Counted from the first letter of the stretch, positions 50,849-60,761 are shown. The stretch is DNA of 64,000 nt from Lachnospiraceae bacterium (GCA_017434885.1 JAFSGE010000025.1:62001-126000); one strand, 5' to 3'. Numbers and translations: made by a program. The notes: generated from the letters alone by a model not told the origin.

Positions 50849-51685
50849 ATGTCATACAAAATAGTATCCGATTCAGCAGTTAATTTGAGAAAACAAAAAG
50901 GACAGATTGCATATGCATCCGTTCCGTTAAAAATAATGGCAGGGGATAAGGAATTTACAGACGATGATAGCCTTGACGTGCAGGGTATGGTAAACTATAT
51001 GTCAGGCTATAAAGGAAAATCGGGAACGGCATGTCCGGGAACCATGGACTGGATACAGGCATTCGGGGAAGCGGATACAGTTTTTTGTGTTACGATTACC
51101 AGTGGACTTTCCGGCAGCTACAATTCTGCACGTGTGGCAAAAGAAGAATATGAGGAAATGCATCCGGGCAGACGTGTGTTCATCGTGGACTCTTTGTCTG
51201 CAGGACCTGAAATGGAAATGATTGTAGATAAGCTTGACGAACTGATTTCCCAAGGGAAAGACTATGAAGAAATTTGTGACGGAATTATGGCGTATAAGGA
51301 AAAGACAGGCTTAATGTTTTCCTTGGAGTCATTAACAAATTTGGCAAACAACGGTCGTGTCAGTCCTGTGGTTGCGAAGATAGCCGGTGTTCTGGGGATT
51401 CGTATCGTAGGTCGTGCCAGTGATAAAGGACAGCTTGACCCGATGGATAAGTGCCGTGGCGAGAAGAAAGCGCTTGCGGCTATTTGCAAGCGAATGAAAG
51501 AGCTTGGCTATGCAGGGGGTAAGGTACGGATTGACCATTGTAATAACAAGGTGGCGGCAGATAATCTCAAAGAATTGATTTTGCAGGAATACCCCGGGGC
51601 AGAAGTAGCAATGGGCGTGACTTATGGGCTTTGCAGCTTTTATGCAGAGCAGGGCGGTCTTATGGTAGGCTTTGAAAAAGAATAA
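50849..51685 (+). CDS. DegV family fatty-acid-binding protein
   Basis: A cytosolic protein of 278 residues of the DegV/FakB family, which presents fatty acids to a fatty acid kinase for phospholipid synthesis. Family motifs: IVSDSAVNL at the start, TACPGTMDW, TITSGLSGSYNSA (about 85) and FIVDSLSAGPE (about 110), with a C-terminal domain ending in GGLMVGF. GAGGT precedes the start. Confidence 0.92.
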   Translation: MSYKIVSDSAVNLRKQKGQIAYASVPLKIMAGDKEFTDDDSLDVQGMVNYMSGYKGKSGTACPGTMDWIQAFGEADTVFCVTITSGLSGSYNSARVAKEEYEEMHPGRRVFIVDSLSAGPEMEMIVDKLDELISQGKDYEEICDGIMAYKEKTGLMFSLESLTNLANNGRVSPVVAKIAGVLGIRIVGRASDKGQLDPMDKCRGEKKALAAICKRMKELGYAGGKVRIDHCNNKVAADNLKELILQEYPGAEVAMGVTYGLCSFYAEQGGLMVGFEKE

Positions 51686-51695
51686 CGGGTAGAGA

Positions 51696-52289
51696 ATGAA
51701 ATTGCTGATTCATACAGGAAAAAAGTTATATTGTTATAGTGTTTTTATGATTTTTTCCCTGATATTGTCACTTTCAGGTAGTGTGAATCTCTATAACCTG
51801 ACTCATGCTGAGAGTAATTTTTCTGTAGACAAAGTTAGAAACGGACGATTTTACTATTTGGATGTTCAAATGAATGACCTTATGCAGAAAAAGGACGAAG
51901 AGGGTTTTTCGGCTCTGCGTGGCAGAGTGGGATATGGAGATAACCATATGTATATGTATCGCTCATCAGGAGAAAAACAATACATTGGGATGATAGTTCC
52001 GGAGAACAATACAAATGAGTTTTCCGATAAGCTGGCAAGTGGTGAAGCGGGGAGTTGGCTTGTAAAAGTAAAGAAAGATAAGTACGGCCATGTCAGAGCA
52101 GGTAAGCATGATTTTATAAAGTGTTTAAGCAATCCTACTGAAAGCTGTTTTAACAAAGTAGTTGAGCAAAAATTGTTGCTTCAAGTTACCTCCTATGATG
52201 AGGAACGCTTTGTATCTCAGCAAAAAATAATGTTATTTCCGATAGCGGTTATATTGTTTTTCCTTTTCTTTGTAAGAAGAACAGATTAA
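51696..52289 (+). CDS. hypothetical protein with N- and C-terminal membrane helices
   Basis: Not recognised. A protein of 197 residues: a membrane helix near the N-terminus (about 12-32), an extracytoplasmic-type hydrophilic centre (about 35-175) with one cysteine pair (about 147 and 154), and a second membrane helix at the C-terminus (about 176-193) with a short positively charged tail. It lies 10 bp after the degV gene and ends before a terminator, so the two form an operon. Confidence 0.62.
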   Translation: MKLLIHTGKKLYCYSVFMIFSLILSLSGSVNLYNLTHAESNFSVDKVRNGRFYYLDVQMNDLMQKKDEEGFSALRGRVGYGDNHMYMYRSSGEKQYIGMIVPENNTNEFSDKLASGEAGSWLVKVKKDKYGHVRAGKHDFIKCLSNPTESCFNKVVEQKLLLQVTSYDEERFVSQQKIMLFPIAVILFFLFFVRRTD

Positions 52290-52305
52290 GCATCATAGAG
52301 TTTTG

Positions 52306-52337
52306 AGCTGCACAGGATATCCATGTGCAGCTTTTTT
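52306..52337 (+). terminator. terminator after the degV operon
   Basis: A 9-bp stem (AGCTGCACA with TGTGCAGCT) followed by a T-run. Confidence 0.88.
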
Positions 52338-52422
52338 GATACAAGATACTATTTCTTTTAAAAAGTTCGTGTTATACTGATAAAAGTACGTTAAGCTTTA
52401 GAAGGCAGAAGGAGAAAAGAAA

Positions 52423-53136
52423 ATGTACAGTTATCAGAGTAGAATCAGATATAGTGAGCTGGATGCTACAGGGCATCTCAAAATAGAGTCTTTGCTGGAT
52501 TATTTTCAGGATTGCACTACGTTTCATTCCGAGGATATCGGTCGTGGTGTGGATTATTTAAAAGCTGGTCATATGGTTTGGGTGTTGACTTCCTGGCAGG
52601 TTGTTGTGGACAGATATCCCAAACTGGGAGAGCGCGTAACGGTTGCCACAGCACCGTACGATTTTAAAGGATTTATGGGAAACCGTAACTTTCTGATGAC
52701 GGACGAACAGGGAAACCGACTTGCCTGTGCCAATACCATCTGGAGTCTGATTGATACGGAAAGCGGACGCCCCATAAAGCCCACAGAAGAGATGATTGCA
52801 CCTTATACCTTGGAAGAGAAGCTGGATATGGAATATGCGCCCAGAAGAATTGCGATTCCAAGCGATGTGCGTCAGGCAGAACCTGTGATTATCAAACCTC
52901 ATCATCTGGATACCAATCATCATGTGAATAACGGGCAGTATGTGAGAATTGCACTGGACTGTCTTGGAAAAGAATGTCGCATCAGACAGCTTCGGGCAGA
53001 GTACAAAAAGCAATCTTATTTAAATGATGTGCTGACACCTTATATTTCTTCCTCGGAAGAGGGAATACATGTGATTGCGCTGAAAGACAAAGATGATACT
53101 GTAAGCTGTGTTGTGGAAATCACGGAACAAAATTGA
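52423..53136 (+). CDS. acyl-ACP thioesterase (FatA/FatB-like)
   Basis: Releases fatty acids from acyl-carrier protein. A protein of 237 residues with two hot-dog domains: the first with YQSRIRYSELDATGHL and QDCTTFHSED (about 1-130), the second with HHLDTNHHVNNGQYV (about 165), where the Asn-His pair and the acidic residues form the catalytic site. AGGAG lies upstream. The cvfB gene follows after 19 bp. Confidence 0.9.
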   Translation: MYSYQSRIRYSELDATGHLKIESLLDYFQDCTTFHSEDIGRGVDYLKAGHMVWVLTSWQVVVDRYPKLGERVTVATAPYDFKGFMGNRNFLMTDEQGNRLACANTIWSLIDTESGRPIKPTEEMIAPYTLEEKLDMEYAPRRIAIPSDVRQAEPVIIKPHHLDTNHHVNNGQYVRIALDCLGKECRIRQLRAEYKKQSYLNDVLTPYISSSEEGIHVIALKDKDDTVSCVVEITEQN

Positions 53137-53155
53137 AAAGAACGGAGAGACCAAC

Positions 53156-54004
53156 ATGATTGAATTAGGAAAGAGACAGGAACTTACTATTGTAAAAAGA
53201 GTTGATTTTGGGGTATATCTGGCAGATGTATCCGAAAGTGCGGAAGAAAAAGTGCTTCTTCCGGCTAAGCAGGTACCGGCAGGCGCCGAAGTGAATGATA
53301 AACTTACAGTATTTGTATATAGAGATTCCAAGGACAGGCTGATTGCAACTACCAAGGAACCGATGCTTCAAGTGGGAGAATTTGCCCTTTTGACGGTAAA
53401 GCAGGTAGGGAAATTCGGTGCGTTTCTTGATTGGGGACTGGAGAAGGATTTGCTTTTGCCGTTTAAAGAGCAGACAACGCCCTTAAAAGCAGGTGATGAG
53501 TGTGTGGCAGCCTTGTACATTGATAAGAGCAACCGTCTTTGTGCTACCATGAAGATATACCATTATTTAAGAACAGACAGTCCTTACCGTAAGGATGATA
53601 AAGTAGAGGGCATTGTGTATGAAATCAGTGATAATTTCGGTGTGTTTGTGGCAGTGGACAATTGCTATTCCGGACTGATTCCCAAGAAAGAACCGGCAAA
53701 GGGAATTGCGGTGGGGGACAGGATTTGTGCCCGTGTTACTGAGGTGAAGGAAGACGGAAAGCTGTCCCTCAGCATCAGGGAGAAAGCATATATGCAAATT
53801 GATACGGATGCAAAGAAATTGATGGAAATGCTGAAGGAGAGGGGCGGAAAGCTTCCCTTTAGTGACAAAGCAGATCCGGAGCTGATTCGGGGTGAAACAG
53901 GAATGAGCAAAAACGAATTTAAAAAAGCTGTTGGAAATCTGTATAAGCAGCGTCTTATTCTGATTGAAAAAGACAGGATTACGCTGGTAAAAGAGGATGT
54001 GTAA
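53156..54004 (+). CDS. cvfB: CvfB-like S1 RNA-binding protein
   Basis: A protein of 282 residues matching CvfB/YitL, a virulence and RNA-binding regulator with three S1-like domains and a winged-helix C-terminus. The first S1 domain is around 1-60, the second contains LLTVKQVGKFGAFLDWG (about 75-130), the third VEGIVYEISDNFGVFVAV (about 150-210), then a winged helix (about 235-280, MSKNEFKKAVGNLYKQRLI region). The ATG at 53156 has CGGAGAGA upstream. The CPBP gene follows with no gap. Confidence 0.88.
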   Translation: MIELGKRQELTIVKRVDFGVYLADVSESAEEKVLLPAKQVPAGAEVNDKLTVFVYRDSKDRLIATTKEPMLQVGEFALLTVKQVGKFGAFLDWGLEKDLLLPFKEQTTPLKAGDECVAALYIDKSNRLCATMKIYHYLRTDSPYRKDDKVEGIVYEISDNFGVFVAVDNCYSGLIPKKEPAKGIAVGDRICARVTEVKEDGKLSLSIREKAYMQIDTDAKKLMEMLKERGGKLPFSDKADPELIRGETGMSKNEFKKAVGNLYKQRLILIEKDRITLVKEDV

Positions 54005-54934
54005 ATGAACAGTAAGCGGGCAAATCTGGCATTTTTAATAACGATGATTCTTGATGCGACAGTATCATTGGGAGTATCTTACTTATTCCCTGCTGTGGCA
54101 GAAAATCTGGTTCTTGGTAATTTGGTGTGTGAATTGGTGATTTTACTGCCCGGAATTTTATTTGTGTTACTTTCAGGAGAGAAGTTTACGGAAATTATGG
54201 GATTTCGTAAGATGAAGTTTACCACCGTGCTTGCGATTATTCCCTTTACCATGTTCACATCTCCGTTCATTACATTGTTGAATTTGCTGTCACAGTTTTT
54301 TACAGATAACACGGCGGCACAGATGGTGACTGATTACCGGATGGATCAGATGCCTTTTTGGCAGATGTTTTTAACAATTGCAATTTTTGCACCGTTTTGT
54401 GAGGAACTGGTTTGCAGAGGTGTCTATTACCAAAGCTACAAAAAGAGTAGTGGTGCATGGAAAGCGATGCTGCTGTCAGCTCTTATTTTTGCGCTGATAC
54501 ATCTGAATATTAATCAGGCAGTTTATGCTTTCGGAATGGGAATTCTGGCAGTGCTTCTGGTAGAAGCTGCCGGAAGTCTATGGGCGTCAGTTGTGTATCA
54601 TGGATTGCTCAACGGTAGCCAGGTCGTTTTGATGTATGTCATGATGAAAATGGATCCGCAGGCATACAGTCGGTCCTCCATGGACATGATAACTACTGAT
54701 ATGTTGGTATACAGTGTGACGGTGTATCTTGTCATTGCGGCAATTTGTCTTCCACTTGGCTGGGCAATTCTTGTGTGGATGAGCGGGCATGAGGGAAGAA
54801 GAGGTGTGTTGCTGCAGGTATGGCAGGACAAAAAGAAAAAGGACAAGATCATATCAGTTTCGCTGATACTGGCTCTTATCCTTTGTGTTTGTCTGATGAT
54901 GCTTCCGTCCTTAATGGAATATATTGTCGGTTGA
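54005..54934 (+). CDS. CPBP family intramembrane metalloprotease
   Basis: A polytopic membrane protein of 309 residues with the CPBP (Abi/CAAX-type) glutamic protease motifs: CEELVCRGVYY (EExxxR, about 137), ALIFALIHLN (about 162) and YHGLLNGSQ (about 198). Eight or so membrane segments. Substrates of bacterial members are largely unknown. It starts directly after the cvfB stop. Confidence 0.9.
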   Translation: MNSKRANLAFLITMILDATVSLGVSYLFPAVAENLVLGNLVCELVILLPGILFVLLSGEKFTEIMGFRKMKFTTVLAIIPFTMFTSPFITLLNLLSQFFTDNTAAQMVTDYRMDQMPFWQMFLTIAIFAPFCEELVCRGVYYQSYKKSSGAWKAMLLSALIFALIHLNINQAVYAFGMGILAVLLVEAAGSLWASVVYHGLLNGSQVVLMYVMMKMDPQAYSRSSMDMITTDMLVYSVTVYLVIAAICLPLGWAILVWMSGHEGRRGVLLQVWQDKKKKDKIISVSLILALILCVCLMMLPSLMEYIVG

Positions 54935-54935
54935 C

Positions 54936-55124
54936 TTAGATATACAAGTCAATATTGCTTCCTATGTTAGGATTTACGGATAATTCCATGGAACGGTCCA
55001 TCATGTTAATCAGACTGGCTCCTGCTGCTTCATTGCTGTCCAGTGCTTTGCTGAGAACGGCAGTGCCTACGCTATTCATGGTCTCAATATTGGCCAATGC
55101 GGTAGATAACTGAGGAATATTCAT
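54936..55124 (-). CDS. YjfB-like putative motility protein
   Basis: A protein of 62 residues matching the YjfB family (putative motility protein). It has N-terminal IPQLSTALANIETMNSVGTAVLSKAL and a C-terminal conserved NPNIGSNIDLYI-like end (motif regions). Family members are linked to flagellar genes by phylogenetic profile only. It has AGGAGG upstream on the minus strand and is antisense to the end of the CPBP transcript. Confidence 0.8.
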   Translation of the reverse strand: MNIPQLSTALANIETMNSVGTAVLSKALDSNEAAGASLINMMDRSMELSVNPNIGSNIDLYI

Positions 55125-55424
55125 TGGTAAATCCTCCTTTCCTTTCTGCTATTAACAGTATAACATGATTTGCCCGAAAATGCCATTTACTTTGTGCATT
55201 TTTCGGGCTTTTCTTTTTTGTTTATGTTGCATATATGAAAAAACTGGATTTTTTTGGCTAAAAACATGAAAAATTCACAAATAATATCTAAAAAAATGTA
55301 GATTTATTTGTACATTTGTTTTAAAATGAAAAGGAAGTTTTTTTTATCGGACGAAATGCAATGAAAAAAGATTGTGAAAATTGCATACAATTTTGGGGAA
55401 GCGACAGCTTAAAGGAGCGGGGTT
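55125..55424. other. intergenic region between yjfB-like and regulator genes
   Basis: About 300 bp, without a gene. It holds the minus-strand YjfB ribosome site and a TATACT-type -10 for it (about 55156-55161 on the minus strand), the terminator at 55172-55219, and an AT-rich leader of the plus-strand regulator gene. Confidence 0.5.
55172..55219 (+). terminator. terminator for the plus-strand thioesterase-cvfB-CPBP operon
   Basis: Stem GCCCGAAAATGC with GCATTTTTCGGGC (one bulged T) followed by T-runs. It lies beyond the antisense YjfB-like gene, so plus-strand transcripts run across that gene. Confidence 0.75.
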
Positions 55425-56513
55425 ATGATTTCAAATCAAATATTACAAAGTACAATTGACGGTTTAAAGGGAATTGCACGAGTTGAGTTTTGTGTGATGG
55501 ACACGGAAGGTAAGGAAGTGGCTTCTACTGCGGGAAGTATGGGCACCACGGCGTCATCTGTGACGGAGTTTGCCAAGTCACCTGCCGACTCCCAGGAAAT
55601 TCAGGGATGTCAGTATTTCAAAATATTTGATGAACAGCAGCTTGAATATGTGCTGATAGCGGCAGGTACAGGTGAAGATGTGTACATGGTGGGCAAGATG
55701 GCAGCTTTTCAGATTCAGAATCTGTTGGTGGCGTACAAGGAACGCTTCGACAAAGACAACTTTATCAAGAATCTGCTCCTTGATAATCTGCTCTTGATTG
55801 ATATTTACAGCAGAGCCAAGAAGCTTCACATCCAGACGGATGTAAACCGTGTGGTTATGATTGTGGAAACCGATAACGGTAAAGACAGCAATGCTTTAGA
55901 AGCGATGCGTACATATGCAGGTAATAACAGCAAGGATTTCATTACTGCAGTAGATGAGAACAGTGTGATTGTTGTAAAGGAACTGGGAGACGGTGACAGC
56001 AATAAGGAAATCGAAAAAGCGGCAGGAAGCATTGAGACCTTTTTGCGCAAAGAAGGTATGAAAGGTATCCATGTAGCTTATGGTACCGTGGTCAAAGAAA
56101 TTAAAGAGGTAAGCCGTTCTTACAAAGAAGCAAAGATGGCACTTGATGTAGGTAAAATATTCTTTGATGACAGAAACATTATTGCGTACAGCGAACTGGG
56201 AATCGGACGTTTAATTTATCAGTTGCCGATTCCGCTCTGCAAAATGTTTATCCGTGAAATTTTTGGGGGAAAGAGCCCTGATGACTTTGACGAGGAAACC
56301 CTTACTACGATTTATAAATTTTTTGAGAACAGTTTGAATGTATCAGAGACGTCAAGGCAGTTATTTATTCACAGAAATACTCTGGTATATCGTCTTGATA
56401 AGTTACAGAAGAGTACGGGACTTGATCTTAGAGTCTTTGAAGATGCCATTACCTTTAGGATTGCACTTATGGTAGTGAAGTACATGAATTATATGGAAAG
56501 TTTTGAGTATTAA
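55425..56513 (+). CDS. CdaR/PucR-type transcriptional regulator
   Basis: A protein of 362 residues of the sugar diacid (CdaR)/PucR class: an N-terminal sensor domain (about 1-130), a GGDEF-related middle domain (about 140-290) and a C-terminal PucR helix-turn-helix with FFENSLNVSETSRQLFIHRNTLVYRLDKL (motif region about 300-328). GGAGCGGGG precedes the start. The regulated genes are unknown; ftsE follows on the same strand after 20 bp. Confidence 0.88.
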   Translation: MISNQILQSTIDGLKGIARVEFCVMDTEGKEVASTAGSMGTTASSVTEFAKSPADSQEIQGCQYFKIFDEQQLEYVLIAAGTGEDVYMVGKMAAFQIQNLLVAYKERFDKDNFIKNLLLDNLLLIDIYSRAKKLHIQTDVNRVVMIVETDNGKDSNALEAMRTYAGNNSKDFITAVDENSVIVVKELGDGDSNKEIEKAAGSIETFLRKEGMKGIHVAYGTVVKEIKEVSRSYKEAKMALDVGKIFFDDRNIIAYSELGIGRLIYQLPIPLCKMFIREIFGGKSPDDFDEETLTTIYKFFENSLNVSETSRQLFIHRNTLVYRLDKLQKSTGLDLRVFEDAITFRIALMVVKYMNYMESFEY

Positions 56514-56533
56514 AATACAGGTGGTGAACGGAA

Positions 56534-57280
56534 TTGGCAAAGAGTGAAGTGAAAACAAAAAGAAAAAAAGCAGCGGCGGCAAGCGACGAGATTATCACGC
56601 TTAAGAACGTGAGTAAGGCTTATGCTACAGGTGCACCGGCGCTTAACGGAGTGGATTTGCATATTAAAAGAGGGGAGTTTGTATTTATTGTTGGTGACAG
56701 CGGCTCCGGTAAATCTACCATGATTAAATTATTGCTCAGAGAACTGGTTCCCAGTTCGGGCGAAATCAATGTGATGGGGTATGACCTTGTAAGAATCCGT
56801 CACAGAAAGATTCCCAAATTCAGAAGAAATTTAGGAATTGTATTTCAGGATTTCCGACTTCTGAAAGATAGAAATGTATATGAGAATGTTGCTTTTGCAC
56901 AGCGTATCATTCAGGTGTCCAATAAGGAAATTAAGAGAAATGTACCCAGCATTCTTGCTACCGTAGGACTTGCAGGCAAATACAAAGCAAAGCCGAGACA
57001 GCTTTCCGGTGGTGAGCAGCAGAGAGTTGCCATTGCCAGAGCACTGGTAAACAGACCCAGTATTCTCTTGGCAGATGAGCCTACCGGTAACCTTGACCCC
57101 AAAAATTCATGGGAAATTATGAAGCTTTTGGAGCAGATTAATGAAAACGGAACTACTGTTTTGGTAGTTACTCACAACAGAGAAATCGTTAACGCTATGC
57201 AGAAGCGTGTTGTTACCATGAAAAAGGGTGTTATTGTCAGTGATGAAGAAAAGGGCGGATATATAGACGATGAGGATTAG
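56534..57280 (+). CDS. ftsE: cell division ATP-binding protein FtsE
   Basis: An ABC ATPase of 248 residues that, with FtsX, activates cell wall hydrolases at the septum. TTG start with AGGTGG upstream. Walker A GDSGSGKS (about 57), Q-loop FQDFRLL (about 100), ABC signature LSGGEQQR (about 157) and Walker B ILLADEPTGNLD (about 177). The N-terminus has a short lysine-rich extension (KTKRKKAAA). It overlaps ftsX by 11 bp. Confidence 0.95.
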   Translation: MAKSEVKTKRKKAAAASDEIITLKNVSKAYATGAPALNGVDLHIKRGEFVFIVGDSGSGKSTMIKLLLRELVPSSGEINVMGYDLVRIRHRKIPKFRRNLGIVFQDFRLLKDRNVYENVAFAQRIIQVSNKEIKRNVPSILATVGLAGKYKAKPRQLSGGEQQRVAIARALVNRPSILLADEPTGNLDPKNSWEIMKLLEQINENGTTVLVVTHNREIVNAMQKRVVTMKKGVIVSDEEKGGYIDDED

Positions 57281-58166
57281 TACATTTTTTTATACCATTA
57301 AACAGGGTATTATTAATATTTTCAGAAATAAATGGTTTTCACTTGCTTCCATAGCAACCATCAGTGCCTGTCTGTTTTTGTTCGGTCTGTTTTTTGCCAT
57401 ACTTATCAATGTGGACAGTATTGTAAAAACTGCGCAGGAAGGAGTATCGGTTACGATATTCTTTGATGAAGGAATCAGTGAAGAGCGTATTGTGGAAATC
57501 GGCGAGATGATTGACAAAAGACCGGAGGTTTCCAAAAAACGTTTTATTTCAGCAGAAGAGGCATGGGAGACTTTCAAGGTAGATTATCTGGGGGAATATT
57601 CGGACGGATTTACAGAGAATCCGTTGGAGGATTCTGCCAGCTATGAAATTTATATGAATGATGTTTCCCTGCAACCGGCACTGGTTACATATCTGGAAGG
57701 GGTAGAAGGCATCAGAACCGTTAACCGTTCCGAGGTTACAGCGGCATCCTTAACCGGCATTAATGCATTGCTTGCTTATGTTTCCATCGGCATCATTGCG
57801 ATTTTGTTTGCGGTTTCCATATTCCTGATCAGCAATACTGTTACAATCGGTATTTCCGTGCGTAAGGAAGAGATTGGTATTATGAAATATATCGGTGCAA
57901 CGGATTTCTTTGTTCGTTCTCCGTTTGTCATCGAAGGTATGTTAATCGGTGCAGTGGGTGCGCTGATTCCCCTTGGAATTATTTTTGTCATTTACAACCA
58001 TGTGATTGAATATATTGTTACGGAATTTGCATCTATCAGTAATCTATTGGCATTTGTGCCGGTAGAGAAGGTGTTCGGACAGTTACTTCCTGTTTCTTTG
58101 ATTATGGGTATTGGTATCGGTTTCCTGGGCAGTATCACAACAGTTAGAAAACATTTGAAAGTGTAA
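57270..58166 (+). CDS. ftsX: cell division protein FtsX
   Basis: The permease-like partner of FtsE, 298 residues with four membrane segments (about 22-45, 165-190, 215-240 and 265-290) and an extracellular domain (about 50-160). The conserved FYTIKQGIINIFRNKWFSLASI N-terminus (motif region) is present. In Gram-positives the extracellular domain binds a hydrolase such as PcsB or CwlO; the next gene encodes one. Confidence 0.95.
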   Translation: MRISTFFYTIKQGIINIFRNKWFSLASIATISACLFLFGLFFAILINVDSIVKTAQEGVSVTIFFDEGISEERIVEIGEMIDKRPEVSKKRFISAEEAWETFKVDYLGEYSDGFTENPLEDSASYEIYMNDVSLQPALVTYLEGVEGIRTVNRSEVTAASLTGINALLAYVSIGIIAILFAVSIFLISNTVTIGISVRKEEIGIMKYIGATDFFVRSPFVIEGMLIGAVGALIPLGIIFVIYNHVIEYIVTEFASISNLLAFVPVEKVFGQLLPVSLIMGIGIGFLGSITTVRKHLKV

Positions 58167-58177
58167 TAGAGGTTGCG

Positions 58178-59398
58178 ATGAAACAATGGAAAAGAGGACT
58201 CTGTATTCTTTTGGGACTGGTGATGTTTCTGGCAGCCGGAGGCAGATATGTGCAGGTAGCATTTGCCAGTGAACTGACCAATGCAAGTATCCAAAAGAAA
58301 GAAGAGGAAATAAAGCAGGCAAAAGAAGAGAAAAAAGAACTTCAAAACAGTCTGACAGATGTGAAAAATCTGAAAAAGCAGTTAGAAGCCTCAAAAGCGG
58401 ATTTGGCAAATTACATAACAGAGCTTGATGCCAGCTTAGCTACGATTCAAGGTAAGATTGCCGAACTTAAAACCTTGATTTCCGATAAAGAAGCGGAAAT
58501 TGCAGAGAAGACAGTTGAACTGGAAGAGGCGGTTGCTGTGCAGGAAGCACAGTACGAAGCCATGAAGAAGCGAATCAAGTTTATGTATGAAAAGGGTGAT
58601 ACCTTTTATCTGGAACTGCTTTTTGCATCAGAAAGTTTCGGCGATATGCTGAACAAAGCAGAGTATATTGAAATGCTTTCTGCGTATGACAGAGAGCAGT
58701 TGGATGAATACGCTGCTCATGCAGAGTATGTTGCACTTTGCAAAGAAGGACTGGAAGAAGAAAAAAGTGTCTTGGAGGAAGCAAAGAGTTCCGTAGAGGC
58801 GGAAGAAGCAGCCATGAATGAGTTGATTGCTGCCAAGGAGCAGGAAATCAATGCTGTTTCCAGCGACATTAAGAATAAAGAGGCAGCCATTGCCGAATAT
58901 GAGGCATATATTGCAGAGCAGAATGAAACTATTGCTGCCTTGGAGAAAGCAGTTGCTGAAGAGAGAAAGAAACTGGCGGCAGAACAGGGAAGAAAGTACG
59001 ACGGCGGCGTGTTTGCATGGCCGGCTCCTTCCTATAAGAGAATTTCGGATGATTACGGATATCGAATTCATCCGATACTGGGAACAAAGCAGTTCCATAA
59101 CGGAATTGATATGGCGGCACCGGGCGGAAGTCCGATCCTGGCGGCATATGACGGTAAAGTAGTAGCGGCTGCTTACAGTAGTACCATGGGTAATTATATC
59201 ATGATTGACCATGGAGACGGCTTATATACGATTTACATGCATGCATCTGCGCTTTATGTTTCCAAAGGAGCAGAGGTAAGCAAGGGGGACAAGATTGCAG
59301 CAGTAGGAACTACAGGGCGTTCTACCGGAAATCATTTGCATTTCAGTGTCCGTCTGAACGGTAATTATGTGAGCCCGTGGAATTATTTGAGAAGTTAA
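58178..59398 (+). CDS. murein hydrolase activator-like M23 peptidase with coiled coil (EnvC/PcsB-like)
   Basis: A secreted cell wall hydrolase of 406 residues: a signal peptide (about 1-30), a long Glu/Lys-rich coiled coil (about 35-265) and a C-terminal LytM/M23 domain with HNGIDMAAPGG (zinc His and Asp, about 308), HGDGLYTIYMHAS and HLHFSV (about 390). The zinc ligands are intact, so it may cleave peptidoglycan itself. ftsEX directly upstream makes it the probable FtsX-controlled hydrolase. Confidence 0.92.
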   Translation: MKQWKRGLCILLGLVMFLAAGGRYVQVAFASELTNASIQKKEEEIKQAKEEKKELQNSLTDVKNLKKQLEASKADLANYITELDASLATIQGKIAELKTLISDKEAEIAEKTVELEEAVAVQEAQYEAMKKRIKFMYEKGDTFYLELLFASESFGDMLNKAEYIEMLSAYDREQLDEYAAHAEYVALCKEGLEEEKSVLEEAKSSVEAEEAAMNELIAAKEQEINAVSSDIKNKEAAIAEYEAYIAEQNETIAALEKAVAEERKKLAAEQGRKYDGGVFAWPAPSYKRISDDYGYRIHPILGTKQFHNGIDMAAPGGSPILAAYDGKVVAAAYSSTMGNYIMIDHGDGLYTIYMHASALYVSKGAEVSKGDKIAAVGTTGRSTGNHLHFSVRLNGNYVSPWNYLRS

Positions 59399-59405
59399 AT
59401 GTAAG

Positions 59406-60761
59406 ATGGGAGTGACATCTTTGGAGAGGGAATTGGAATCGCAAACCGAAGAGATAAAGGAGATGGATTTTCCGGAAGAGACAACAGAACAGACGGCGGA
59501 AGGTGAAGACAGAAACACAAAAAAGCCGGGTGGAAGAGTACAGGTATTTTTTGCGGGAGCCATCTGCGGAATGTTGCTATGTGCGGTATTGGCAGGCATA
59601 GTGATTATCGGAAAGAATATTGTTTATCTGATAAGTGCCTCAAAGACGCAAGCTACCGCGCAAGATGATTATGAGAGTATTATTAATACGGAAACATTGC
59701 AAAAAATGCAGACTGTGGAGAATATTATCAGGCAGTACTATTACGGTGAAGAGGTAGATGAGCTAAAACTGCAGGAAGGCATTTACCGGGGAATGGTGAA
59801 CTCGCTGGATGATCCGTATTCCGAATATTATTCCAAAGAAGAATTGGAGGAAGCACTTGATTCCAGTGCGGGGATATCTTATGGAATCGGTGCTTATATC
59901 AGTTTGAACCAGACCATGAGTCTTCCCATGATAAGCGGAGTAATGGAGCAATCTCCTGCACAGGAAGCAGGGCTTCGTGAAGGGGATATTATTTATAAAG
60001 TAGACGGTGAGGATACCCAGGGATACAGTCTGACAAAGGTTGTCAGCTTAGTGAAAGGGCAGGAAAACACTAAGGTTGTATTAACGATTTACAGAGAAGG
60101 GGAACCGGACTTTCTGGAAATAGAAGCAGTGCGTGGAAAGCTGATAGAGACGGAAACGGTTGTCAGCGGTATTTTGGAGGATACCAACAACATCGGATAT
60201 CTTCAAATTACAGAATTTGACAGTGTGACGGTTGACCAGTTTAATGAGGCTATGGCAGAGCTTCGTGCAGAAGACATGAAAGGACTGATTCTTGATCTTC
60301 GAAGTAATCCCGGTGGTGATTTGGCAGCAGTAGTAGATGTGGCGAGAAGGCTTTTGCCGGAGGGGCTTATTGTTTACACCGAGGACAAAGCAGGTACCCG
60401 CAAGGAATATACCTGCGACGGAGAATTTGAACTTAATATTCCCCTCGTAGTGTTAATCAATGATTATTCTGCCTCAGCATCGGAAATCTTGGCAGGTGCG
60501 ATTAAAGATTATAATAAAGGCACCTTAATAGGAACCACTACTTACGGAAAGGGTATTGTACAGAGGATTAACAGGCTGGAGGATGGTACGGCTCTGAAGC
60601 TTACTGTCAGTGCTTACTACACACCTTCGGGCAAAAATATTCATGGCATCGGAATAGAGCCGGATATTGAGCTTGAATACGACTATGACCTTGCAGAAGA
60701 AGAGGGAATTGACAATCAGGTAGAAAAGGCAATTGAGGTTCTTGAGGGAAAAATCGAATAA
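59406..60761 (+). CDS. C-terminal processing peptidase (S41, CtpA-type)
   Basis: A membrane-anchored serine protease of 451 residues: an acidic N-terminal tail, a membrane helix (about 55-80), a PDZ domain (about 155-240, with GLREGDIIYKVDGED) and the S41 domain with DLRSNPGGDL (about 298) and the catalytic Ser in INDYSASASEILAGA and Lys in TTYGKGIVQ (about 380). It follows the M23 gene by 7 bp and may regulate hydrolase levels, as CtpA does elsewhere. Confidence 0.93.
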   Translation: MGVTSLERELESQTEEIKEMDFPEETTEQTAEGEDRNTKKPGGRVQVFFAGAICGMLLCAVLAGIVIIGKNIVYLISASKTQATAQDDYESIINTETLQKMQTVENIIRQYYYGEEVDELKLQEGIYRGMVNSLDDPYSEYYSKEELEEALDSSAGISYGIGAYISLNQTMSLPMISGVMEQSPAQEAGLREGDIIYKVDGEDTQGYSLTKVVSLVKGQENTKVVLTIYREGEPDFLEIEAVRGKLIETETVVSGILEDTNNIGYLQITEFDSVTVDQFNEAMAELRAEDMKGLILDLRSNPGGDLAAVVDVARRLLPEGLIVYTEDKAGTRKEYTCDGEFELNIPLVVLINDYSASASEILAGAIKDYNKGTLIGTTTYGKGIVQRINRLEDGTALKLTVSAYYTPSGKNIHGIGIEPDIELEYDYDLAEEEGIDNQVEKAIEVLEGKIE